The notes under the pieces are model-generated. The model was not told the DNA's origin and did no database searches. It saw only the letters and a list, made by a program, of their open reading frames with translations. From NCBI GenBank assembly GCA_030696455.1, contig JAUYSH010000017.1, forward strand, positions 1-64,000: 64,000 nt of DNA, given 5' to 3'. Made by a program: the position numbers and the translations under genes. Shown piece by piece: positions 49,909 through 57,105 of the stretch (position 1 is its first letter; each line of letters starts with the position of its first letter). Origin of the DNA: Elusimicrobiota bacterium (lineage in GTDB: Bacteria; Elusimicrobiota; Elusimicrobia; UBA1565; UBA9628).

Positions 49909-51001
49909 GGGCCCCTTTATCCATCAGAAGCCGGAATGGCCGCAATTGACTTGGGACGATGCCGCCTTGGCGAAGCCCCTGATGGCGGCGCGCATGCACC
50001 AAAGTCATTTTCTCGGGCGTATGCAAGGACTGGGTTTCCAAGTCCAGCAGGAAGCCGAACTCACCAACATGACCCTGGAGGTCGTGAAATCCAGCGAGAT
50101 CGAAGGAGAAATTCTCGCCCCCGATCAAGTGCGCTCATCCATCGCGCGGCGGCTGGGGTTGGATGTGGCCGGTTTGATAGCCCCCGAACGGCAAGTGGAG
50201 GGCGTAGTCGAGCTGATGATCGACGCCACCAGGAACAGCGCGGAGCCGCTCACCAGCGCGCGGCTCTTCCGCTGGCACTCGTCCTTGTTCGCCGGGGGGG
50301 CCGAAGGACTGACGATCGGGGCCTGGCGCGAAGGCCCGATGCAGGTGATCTCGGGGCCCATGGGACGCCCGAAAGTCCATTTTGAGGCGCCCGAGGCGGA
50401 GCGCGTGGCGGAGGAGATGAAGGCGTTTCTTAAATGGGAGAACGCCTCCGAAGGCATAGACCCGGTGCTCAAGGCCGGACTCGCGCATCTCTGGTTCGTG
50501 ACGGTCCATCCGTTCGACGACGGCAACGGCCGGATCGCTCGCGCTATTTCGGAACTCGAACTCACGCGCGCGGAGAGAGGCGCGCAACGGTTCTACAGCC
50601 AGTCGGCGCAGATTCGGGCGGAGCGCAAAGACTACTACGATATTCTCGAAAGGACACAGCGCGGCCCCCTCGATGTGACGGAGTGGTTGGAGTGGTATCT
50701 CGGGTGCCTGGATCGCGCGATCGCAACGGCGGAGGCGTCGCTGGGGACGGTGCTGCGCCGGGACTTATTTTGGCGGACGCATGCCGGCAAGGCGGTGAAC
50801 GAACGTCAGCGGCTGCTGCTCAACATGCTCATCGACGGATTCACCGGAAAGCTAAAGTCGTCCAAGTGGGCGACGATCGCGAAATGCTCCCAGCCGACGG
50901 CGATCCGCGACATCGAGGAGTTGATCGGGTTCGGGATTCTCGTCCAGGATCCCGGGGGCGGCCGCAGCACGAGCTACTCCCTCGCGCCGTTCGGCGCCTA
51001 G
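49907..51001 (+). CDS. Fic family AMP transferase with autoinhibitory helix and C-terminal winged helix
   Basis: 364 residues. N-terminal DUF4172-like region with the inhibitory motif SSEIEGE, whose Glu blocks ATP in class II Fic proteins. The catalytic loop HPFDDGNGRIARAI is a full HPFx(D/E)GNGRxxR match. The flap and preceding helices (LFRWHSSLFAGG, WREGPMQVISG) are present. The last ~80 residues look like a winged helix (WATIAKCSQPTAIRDIEELIGFGIL), a fusion common in regulatory Fic proteins. It would AMPylate a protein target and may bind the palindromes upstream to control its own gene. AAGG precedes the ATG by 8 bases. It overlaps the convergent TPR gene by 4 bases. Confidence 0.9.
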   Translation: MGPFIHQKPEWPQLTWDDAALAKPLMAARMHQSHFLGRMQGLGFQVQQEAELTNMTLEVVKSSEIEGEILAPDQVRSSIARRLGLDVAGLIAPERQVEGVVELMIDATRNSAEPLTSARLFRWHSSLFAGGAEGLTIGAWREGPMQVISGPMGRPKVHFEAPEAERVAEEMKAFLKWENASEGIDPVLKAGLAHLWFVTVHPFDDGNGRIARAISELELTRAERGAQRFYSQSAQIRAERKDYYDILERTQRGPLDVTEWLEWYLGCLDRAIATAEASLGTVLRRDLFWRTHAGKAVNERQRLLLNMLIDGFTGKLKSSKWATIAKCSQPTAIRDIEELIGFGILVQDPGGGRSTSYSLAPFGA

Positions 51002-52650
51002 GGCCGCTTCGGCTTTTTCACGACGCCGCGGCCGTTCGTTTTGCCGCGACCCTGCTTGGCGAGCTGGCGGCGCTCCATCAGGTCGTTGGCCGCGAGCTGC
51101 AGCTTCACGCCTGCGTCGTTCGCGTCGAGCGCCGCCGCCTTGCCGGCGGCGGCGCCCGCCTGCACGAGGTCCCCGGAAGCGCGGGCCGCCTCGGCCCACG
51201 CGATCAGGTTCTTGAGGGAGCGAGGAGCAAGCTCGGCCTGTCGCGCGCGCGCGCGCGCGGCCGACGTCCAGTCGTCGAGCTTCGCGTAGGCCTCGCCGCG
51301 GGCGCCGTGCACGAGCGGGAAGTCCGGGGACTGCTCCTGGAGCAGGTCGAACGCGGCGAGCGCTTCCTCGTGACGTCCGAGTTCGTTGAGCGCGTCGCCC
51401 GTGAAGTACAGGGACGCGAGGTAGTGCCGCGAGCCGGGCAGGATCTTCGCGTACAGCTCGAGCGCGCGCTCCGGCTCGCCGCCGCGCGCCGCGTAGACGG
51501 CCGAGTTCAGCGCGACGTCGGAGCGCAGCCAAAGCCCCGGGAGCAGGGCGAGCCCCGCGAAGCCGAGCACGGCGGGCGCGTAGAGCGCGCGCCTCACGCT
51601 CTCCGAGACCGGGAGCGGATAGACGCTGACCGCCGCGCGGCGGGCGGCCAGCGGCGCCAGGCCCGCGGCAAGCCCCGCCAGCGGCCAGGCGTACCAGCCC
51701 GCGGCCGGCGACAGGGGCTCCGCGCCGAGATAAGCGGCGGCGAGCGCTCCGGCGGCGGCGGCGGCGAAGCCGGCGGCGTAGCGCGACTCGCTCAGCGCGC
51801 CGGCTCGGCGCAGGGCGGAGGCGGCGCGCGCCCCGGTCCACAGCGCGGCGGCGAACAGCCAGACCAGAAGAGCGGTCTCCGCGGCGCCGAACGCAGGCGG
51901 GGGAAAGGTGAACGCGACGCGCCCGAACGCGGCGACGGCGGCGACGGTGAGCAGGGCCAAACCGGCGGCGCGCAGGCCCGCCTTCGAACGCAGCGCGACG
52001 GCGATAAGCGCCGCGAAAACGAAAAGCGACGCGCAGAAAGGCGCCAGCGGCGCCGAACTCAGGATGAGACAGGCGCCCGCGGCCGGCAGGAGGGCCAAGG
52101 CGGCGACGCGCGCGGGGCGGGGAGTCTCGGGGTCGAGCTCGAGCGTCAGGGCCAGCGGCACCGCGACGGCGAACAAGGAGGCCAGAGACGGTCCGGCGAC
52201 GGCGGCGAAGTCCCGCGACAGGGCGGCGGCGGCCGCGGCGAGCAGTGCGGCGCCCACGGTCAGGGCCGCGAAGCGCGAGGCGAAGCGAGCGCCGGAAAAT
52301 CCCAGGAGCGCGGCGAGGAAGGCGGCGAGCATCGTGAGCCGGGTCGTGAAGTCGGGAAGCGCGGCGAGGCGGCGCTCGCCGGCGGCGAACGACGCGACGA
52401 GCCAGGCGCCGTACAGGAGGGCGGGCAGGAGCACGGACCACGAGCCGACGGAAACCTGGAAGCGGCCGCGGGAGATTCCCTGCCACAGCCAACCGAACAG
52501 CATGGCAAGAGCGCTCCACTGCAGGACGGCGAACTTCAGCGACGCGGGGTCGTAGGAGTGAAGGCTGAACGCCAGCGGCAGGACGAAGGCCGTCGTGAGC
52601 AAAGCGAGTTCGCCCAGGCGTTGCGCGGAGCCGGCGGATGGGGTTCTCAC
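50998..52650 (-). CDS. Multi-membrane protein with C-terminal TPRs (O-antigen-ligase-like)
   Basis: 550 residues with about 12 transmembrane helices (ELALLTTAFVLPLAFSL and VLLPALLYGAWLVASF first) and a C-terminal soluble part with three TPRs (DALNELGRHEEALAAFDLLQEQSP). The layout resembles Wzy/WaaL-type O-antigen ligase relatives that carry TPRs, but the conserved periplasmic Arg/His loop is not obvious, so the label is tentative. GTG 52650 overlaps the anti-sigma stop as GTGA, so it belongs to the sigma operon. Confidence 0.65.
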   Translation of the reverse strand: MRTPSAGSAQRLGELALLTTAFVLPLAFSLHSYDPASLKFAVLQWSALAMLFGWLWQGISRGRFQVSVGSWSVLLPALLYGAWLVASFAAGERRLAALPDFTTRLTMLAAFLAALLGFSGARFASRFAALTVGAALLAAAAAALSRDFAAVAGPSLASLFAVAVPLALTLELDPETPRPARVAALALLPAAGACLILSSAPLAPFCASLFVFAALIAVALRSKAGLRAAGLALLTVAAVAAFGRVAFTFPPPAFGAAETALLVWLFAAALWTGARAASALRRAGALSESRYAAGFAAAAAGALAAAYLGAEPLSPAAGWYAWPLAGLAAGLAPLAARRAAVSVYPLPVSESVRRALYAPAVLGFAGLALLPGLWLRSDVALNSAVYAARGGEPERALELYAKILPGSRHYLASLYFTGDALNELGRHEEALAAFDLLQEQSPDFPLVHGARGEAYAKLDDWTSAARARARQAELAPRSLKNLIAWAEAARASGDLVQAGAAAGKAAALDANDAGVKLQLAANDLMERRQLAKQGRGKTNGRGVVKKPKRP

Positions 52651-53018
52651 GGGATTCTCCCGGCGGCGAATTCCTCGTCGCTCAGGCCCTTTTGCGAAGG
52701 CAAGCCCGACCAGCCGATGCCCGCGGCGAGGAACGCCAGCGCGAGGGCGGCGAGCGCCACGCCGGACAGGTCGCGCGGCCAAAGGTTCAGAGCCGGCTCC
52801 TCGCGGACGGTCGGCGATTTCTTTTCGGCCTTCATCGCCGCGGCGAGGCGCGCTTTGAAATCGGACGAGGGCGGCAGCGCGGCGGCGGGGGCAAGAGCCG
52901 TCAGGGCCCGGCATCCCGCGCACGACGCCAGATGGTTCGCGACGGCTTGTTCGCGGCGCGAGGTCAGCCGCCCCTCGGCGTGAAGATCGAGCACGGCTCG
53001 GGTCGCGTGGCAGTTCAT
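52647..53018 (-). CDS. Zinc-finger anti-sigma factor (zf-HC2/RsrA-like)
   Basis: 123 residues. The N-terminal HC2 finger is MNCHATRAVLDLHAEGRL, then HLASCAGCRAL (His-x3-Cys-x2-Cys). One membrane helix lies near the end (GVALAALALAFLAAGIGW). It would hold the sigma factor upstream at the membrane or in the cytosol and release it under an envelope signal. It overlaps the sigma gene by 4 bases and the TPR membrane gene by 4 bases, consistent with one autoregulated unit. Confidence 0.85.
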   Translation of the reverse strand: MNCHATRAVLDLHAEGRLTSRREQAVANHLASCAGCRALTALAPAAALPPSSDFKARLAAAMKAEKKSPTVREEPALNLWPRDLSGVALAALALAFLAAGIGWSGLPSQKGLSDEEFAAGRIP

Positions 53019-53530
53019 GACAGGAGCTCCTTGAGCCTGGCGCGCCCGCGATGCAGGCGCACGTCGAGGGCGGACAGCGAGCAGCCGAGCGTAGCGGCGG
53101 CCTCCTCGCGGGCGACGCCCTCGAGGTCCACGAGGACGATCGCCATGCGCATCGCCGGCGAGACGAGAGTCAGCGCGCCTTGGACGCGGTCGGTGTTCTC
53201 GCGCGCCTGGGCCAGGCGCTCGGGGCCCGGAGCGGTCTCGGCCAGAAAATCCTCGAGAGAGGCCGAGTCCTCATCTTTCTTATAGGACATGGACACCGAG
53301 CGGCGCGAGGCCTCGCGCCGCAGGGACGTGAAATAGACGTTCTTCAGGATCTGCACCAGCCAGGCCTCGAAGGGCAAGGTCGGATCGTATTTATCGAAGT
53401 ATCTCATGACTCTTAGGAAAGCCTCCTGGACGACGTCGCCCGCGTCCGTTGAGTTGCCCGTCATGCGCAAGGCGACGGCAAAGGCCTTGTCGGCGTGCAG
53501 GGCGATGAGGCGGTCGATCTCGGCGTCCAC
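53015..53530 (-). CDS. ECF-type RNA polymerase sigma factor
   Basis: 171 residues with region 2 (AFAVALRMTGNSTDAGDVVQEAFLRVMRYFDKYD, FEAWLVQILKNVYFT) and region 4 (LVSPAMRMAIVLVDLEGVAREEAAATLGCSLSALDVRLHRGRARLKELL), the ECF layout. GTG 53530 has AAGGA 9 bases upstream. With the anti-sigma factor and a membrane TPR protein it forms a three-gene operon, probably an envelope-stress switch. Its target genes are unknown. Confidence 0.92.
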   Translation of the reverse strand: MDAEIDRLIALHADKAFAVALRMTGNSTDAGDVVQEAFLRVMRYFDKYDPTLPFEAWLVQILKNVYFTSLRREASRRSVSMSYKKDEDSASLEDFLAETAPGPERLAQARENTDRVQGALTLVSPAMRMAIVLVDLEGVAREEAAATLGCSLSALDVRLHRGRARLKELLS

Positions 53531-53594
53531 CTGGGCTTCCTTGGTTTCCTTACCGCGGCCGGAGGCGAGAACTTACATCGCCGCAGTGACAGGG

Positions 53595-53603
53595 ATTATA
53601 ACA
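53595..53603 (-). promoter_or_regulatory. Extended -10 promoter of the sigma operon
   Basis: On the minus strand TGTTATAAT is a perfect extended -10 element about 65 bases before GTG 53530. No -35 match lies at the usual distance. It lies in the 153-base divergent gap shared with the exported nucleotidyltransferase gene. Confidence 0.4.
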
Positions 53604-53647
53604 ACCATCGTGGGTCCTATGGCGCGGCGTCATGGGTCTAAAGATGG

Positions 53648-53676
53648 TCGACGCAAGCCCGGCAAGCGGCTACTAT
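53648..53676 (+). promoter_or_regulatory. Promoter of the exported nucleotidyltransferase gene, leaderless type
   Basis: TCGACG (53648-53653), a 17-base spacer and TACTAT (53671-53676), followed after 7 bases by ATG 53684. A second possibility is ATG 53711, which has AAGGA five bases upstream. Confidence 0.4.
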
Positions 53677-53683
53677 GATGTCG

Positions 53684-55249
53684 ATGCCGATGTCCTATAT
53701 AAGGACGTTAATGCTGGCTGTCGCCGCCCTGCTGGCGTCGGGTCCTCTGCCGGCGCAGATCCGGCTCGGCGCGATCGGAGAGGCGGGTGCCGGCGGCTCG
53801 GCCGGCGTTTCGGTCAAGGCAAGCCTCTCCGGCCCGGCGGCTCCCGCCCTTTCGCCGGCTCTGAGCGCGAGGTCGCTCATCGTCTCGATGGTCGCGCCCG
53901 CCGGCATTGCGCCGGTTCCCGTCGCCCCGGCGGCGGCCGCGCCGGCTTTGGCCAACGGACAGCCCGCCGCGGCGCGCGCCATGATGCCGCGCGGCGAAGC
54001 CGTGAGCGCGACGCTCGAGGCGCTGTCTCCCGAGAAGCTCGGCAAGATCTCCGGCGAATCCGCGAAGGCGCTTTCCGGACGCCTGCTCGGCTTGGAGGAA
54101 GGCCGCTCCGAGAGCGCCGGCGCCGTCGCCGGCCGCTTCTCGGCCTCCGCGTCCGACCTCGAGCCGTCGAGCTCGGACGACGCGCAGAGCGCCCGCGAGC
54201 CGAGCGCCCCCGCGCCTTCCCGGCCGGCTTACGGCCTGCGCCGGACGCTCGCCGACCAGTATCATCACGCCCGCCTTCTCGCCCAGAACTACTACTGGTA
54301 CTCGGTCACCCACATCGTCAACATGTGGCCCTCGTACCGGTCGCGCTGGGCGGAGGCGAAGGCGAAGGGCGCGGCTAACGTGTCTCGCCCGCGCGCCTTC
54401 TTCGCCTACATGCGCATCGCCGCGATCAGCGGGCGCTTCTATGTCCTGGGCGCGGCTCCGCTCGAGGACGACGCCGTCATCGTGAATTTCCGCGCCGATC
54501 TTCTCCGCTGGTTCGACGCCCCCGGGGCCGTCGGCGCGCGCGAGCTCGCCGCGTTCGACGCGTTCACCGCGCGGGCGAAGACCTATAATTCGGAGCGCCG
54601 CGCGCCGTCGAACATGCGCAAGCACATCCGCGACGCGCTGATCAAAGCGTCCACGATGGAGCCTTCCAAGCTCGCCCCGTTCTTCGATTCCCTCCTCCTC
54701 GAGGAGACCGCGCGGGAGACCGCCGACTTCCAGAACAAGGGCGCCCAGAAGCGCATCCTCGACGCGTTCAAGAAGGAGATGCTCGACACCTTGGCCGAGG
54801 AGCCGGAAGGCGCCAAGGGCCGCATCCGCGCCGCGATCCTCCTGGGCAGCTTCGCCACCGGCTCCGCCGGCCCGAAAAGCGATTTCGACGTCGAGCTCCT
54901 GACCGATGGAGGCAGCAGCGCCCGCTCCGTCGCCTTCATCAAGCGCCTGACCGACCGCTGGATCGCGACCGGCCATCACGCGCGCAATCCCGTCACGGTG
55001 CATGACTTCCCGTCCACCCCGACGCGCGGCATCATCGACCTCGTCCACACCGGCGACTATCTCGTGATCTCTCTCGACGCCCGGCTCGCGGAGGAACTCC
55101 AGCGCAAGCCCGGCGAGTACGCCCCGACCATGATCCGGACCGACAGCCTGCGCGGCAAGGTCAACCGCGCGGTGCAGTACGGCGTGATCATCGCGTCCAC
55201 CTACATCGGCGGCCTCAAGGCCCGTCTCGGCTCCGCCCCGGACCACTAG
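53684..55249 (+). CDS. Exported nucleotidyltransferase-fold protein
   Basis: About 521 residues. Signal peptide (SYIRTLMLAVAALLASGPLPA, then QIRLGAIG), an Ala/Pro-rich leader of ~150 residues, a helical middle and a C-terminal domain with LLGSFATGSAGPKSDFDVELL. That motif, GS followed by DxD, is the signature of minimal nucleotidyltransferases (pol beta-like), which move nucleotides onto antibiotics, proteins or RNA in the cytoplasm. A signal peptide on such a fold is unusual. The leader resembles that of the glgA-like protein at 107 (AQVRVNAVP against AQIRLGAIG). Starts at 53675, 53690 or 53711 are possible. Confidence 0.65.
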   Translation: MPMSYIRTLMLAVAALLASGPLPAQIRLGAIGEAGAGGSAGVSVKASLSGPAAPALSPALSARSLIVSMVAPAGIAPVPVAPAAAAPALANGQPAAARAMMPRGEAVSATLEALSPEKLGKISGESAKALSGRLLGLEEGRSESAGAVAGRFSASASDLEPSSSDDAQSAREPSAPAPSRPAYGLRRTLADQYHHARLLAQNYYWYSVTHIVNMWPSYRSRWAEAKAKGAANVSRPRAFFAYMRIAAISGRFYVLGAAPLEDDAVIVNFRADLLRWFDAPGAVGARELAAFDAFTARAKTYNSERRAPSNMRKHIRDALIKASTMEPSKLAPFFDSLLLEETARETADFQNKGAQKRILDAFKKEMLDTLAEEPEGAKGRIRAAILLGSFATGSAGPKSDFDVELLTDGGSSARSVAFIKRLTDRWIATGHHARNPVTVHDFPSTPTRGIIDLVHTGDYLVISLDARLAEELQRKPGEYAPTMIRTDSLRGKVNRAVQYGVIIASTYIGGLKARLGSAPDH

Positions 55250-55266
55250 ATCCCGACGGCAACGAA

Positions 55267-55297
55267 GGAGCCCCCCGCGCCGAGAGCGGGGGGCTCC
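55267..55297 (+). terminator. Hairpin terminator between convergent genes
   Basis: GGAGCCCCCCGC and its exact complement GCGGGGGGCTCC, with a 7-base loop, lie in the 68-base gap between convergent stops at 55249 and 55318. The T run after it on the plus strand (GATGTCTTT) is short, but stem strength and place fit a terminator, possibly for both sides. Confidence 0.7.
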
Positions 55298-55317
55298 GAT
55301 GTCTTTGCCTCCTTCCT

Positions 55318-56415
55318 TTACTGGACGCCCGTTTCCCGGTGCTCGAGGAGACGGTGGATCCTCTCCAACCCTCCCGTCAGCTCGGCCTTCAGCACCGGCT
55401 CCGTCTCCACCTGGAGCCGGCCCGCCAGCAAGGCCTCGCCCCGCTGCGCGTCGATGAGCTTCGAGACGACCGCTTTCTTCACGGCGACCGCCGCGAACCG
55501 GCGCGTGTCGGGATCCGGGCTCTGCAGTCCCTTCTCGGCGTGTACGATCCCCGTCTTCACCAACGACGGGCGTGTCGCCATCGCCATCATGCCGCGGCGC
55601 AGCCCGGCCCTATCCGCGGATTTCAGATGCTCGTCGAGCAGCGCCGGGCTGAGCCAGGGCAGCTTGCCCGCGCTGTCGATCATGCCGACCGCCTCGAGGC
55701 GCTCCAGTATCGCGCCGATGAGCTCGGGGTCGCGATAGTCCTGGAGCGAAACGGCGCAGGCGGCGATGAGCCGGATGCTGTCGGTCGAGTTCATCAGCGC
55801 GACGAGATGCTCCTTCGCCTTGATCCCGCCCGTGCGGCGCAGGACCGAGGGCAGCAGCGAGTCGGAGACGAGGCCCCTGTCGCCGAGCTCCTTGACCTTC
55901 GCGTAGACCGAGGAGCCGCGCACGCCGAGCGGGGAGCCCACGCCCTTGAGCGCCGCCTCTCGCGCCTCGACCGGTCCTTCCTCCAAGGTTCTGAGGACGA
56001 ACTCCCGGCTGGTCCGGCCCGGCACGCGCGCGGCGAGGTAGCCGGCGGCGCGGCGGCGGAGCTCGGAGTCCTCTTCGCCGCTTTCGAGCCCGGAGACGAC
56101 GGTGCGGGCCAAAGTCTCCGCCGTGATGGGGTCGATGCTCTCCCCGTCGAACTCGGGGGACTCGAGCGAGGAGAGCAGGCTGCCGAGCTCGACGAGCTTG
56201 TCGGCGCCCGCGGCGGCCTCGACGGCGGAGACGTAGGCGCCGATCGCCGCGTCGACGGTGCGCTCCGGCCGGGTCTCGAGCTGCAGCCGCGGCTGGACAT
56301 GGCCGAGGGGCGGGGGGGTGGAGGCGAGCCGCGAGAGCTCCTGGTACTTCAGTCCGGCTCCGGCGGCGAGGAGGGCGACGAGCGAGGCACCGGCGGCGGT
56401 TTCGAGGCGGTTCAT
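55318..56415 (-). CDS. Membrane-anchored HEAT-repeat-like protein
   Basis: 365 residues. One N-terminal helix (AAGASLVALLAAGAGL) anchors a long array of paired helices: RRRAAGYLAARVPGRTSREFVLRTLEEGPVEAREAALKGVG, IRLIAACAVSLQDYRDPELIGAILERL and DTRRFAAVAVKKAVV. The pattern fits HEAT/ARM repeats, which bind proteins. ATG 56415 was chosen since it opens the membrane helix. It follows a lipoprotein and a protease-like gene on the same strand, 82 bases away. No enzymatic motif is seen. Confidence 0.65.
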   Translation of the reverse strand: MNRLETAAGASLVALLAAGAGLKYQELSRLASTPPPLGHVQPRLQLETRPERTVDAAIGAYVSAVEAAAGADKLVELGSLLSSLESPEFDGESIDPITAETLARTVVSGLESGEEDSELRRRAAGYLAARVPGRTSREFVLRTLEEGPVEAREAALKGVGSPLGVRGSSVYAKVKELGDRGLVSDSLLPSVLRRTGGIKAKEHLVALMNSTDSIRLIAACAVSLQDYRDPELIGAILERLEAVGMIDSAGKLPWLSPALLDEHLKSADRAGLRRGMMAMATRPSLVKTGIVHAEKGLQSPDPDTRRFAAVAVKKAVVSKLIDAQRGEALLAGRLQVETEPVLKAELTGGLERIHRLLEHRETGVQ

Positions 56416-56497
56416 AAAGCGTATCTCCGGACGCTTCGGGCCTCTGATGCGGAGCGGGCCTGCGTCCGGGGATGATACGCGCGTGAAGGGTGAAACC

Positions 56498-57103
56498 TTA
56501 CTTCGCGGGCGCGGGAGCGGCGCCGCCGTTCTTCTCGGCCCAGGCCCAGAAATCGGGGGCGAGGGCCCGGTACGCTGCGGCGTGCGAAGGGTCGGCCAGA
56601 GCGGCGAAGTCGCGGGAGAAGGCGGCCACGCGGGCGCGGCCGGTCTCGCCGATGTCCCGTCCCGAGGCGAAGAGGGTGGCGATGGCCTCGACGTCGGCAT
56701 GGAGCCGGGAGGCGCGCGACGTGAGCTCTTCGAGGGTCAGGGAGTCGAAGCGCGCGTCGCGCGGGATCGCGCGAGGCGCGCCTGGAAGCGCGCGGCACTC
56801 GAGCACGCGGCCGTCGAGCGTGAAGGACGCTTCGCCCTGCGGAGCGTGAAAGACCAAGGACCGGTCGGCGGCGCGCGCGTAGCCGAAGAAGAAGACCCGG
56901 AAACGCAGGCTTCCCCCGGTCATGGACGGCACGGCAAAGGAGGGCGACCATTCCTGAGGGATCAGGGTCGCGCACGCCCCTTTCGCGGAGACGACGCGGG
57001 AGGCCTGCTCGAGGGCCGAAGATGCGGGGACGGGAGCCGGGGGCTCCTGGCGGCCGCACGCCGCGGTCGTGAATAAGATCAGCATGAGCCCCGCCCGCCT
57101 CAT
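56498..57103 (-). CDS. Lipoprotein of unknown function
   Basis: 201 residues with lipoprotein signal MRRAGLMLILFTTAAC (lipobox TAAC), Pro-rich linker, and a mixed domain: ACATLIPQEWSPSFAVPSM, LRFRVFFFGYARAADRSLVFHAPQGEA, and a helical end (RARVAAFSRDFAALADPSHAAAYRAL). The family is not recognised. It starts two bases after the stop of the peptidase-like gene, so the two are one operon and may work together in the envelope. Confidence 0.65.
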   Translation of the reverse strand: MRRAGLMLILFTTAACGRQEPPAPVPASSALEQASRVVSAKGACATLIPQEWSPSFAVPSMTGGSLRFRVFFFGYARAADRSLVFHAPQGEASFTLDGRVLECRALPGAPRAIPRDARFDSLTLEELTSRASRLHADVEAIATLFASGRDIGETGRARVAAFSRDFAALADPSHAAAYRALAPDFWAWAEKNGGAAPAPAK

Positions 57104-57105
57104 CG

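Noticed and set aside
49000-51001. Prophage or integrative element around the toxin and Fic genes
   Set aside because: GC is lower, but there is no integrase, tRNA, attachment repeat or phage gene; a swapped module explains it better.
51241-51262. Short CG-rich alternating run (GCGCGCGC) inside the TPR membrane gene
   Set aside because: It encodes an Ala/Arg helix in frame and is expected at this GC level; no repeat array or regulatory sign.
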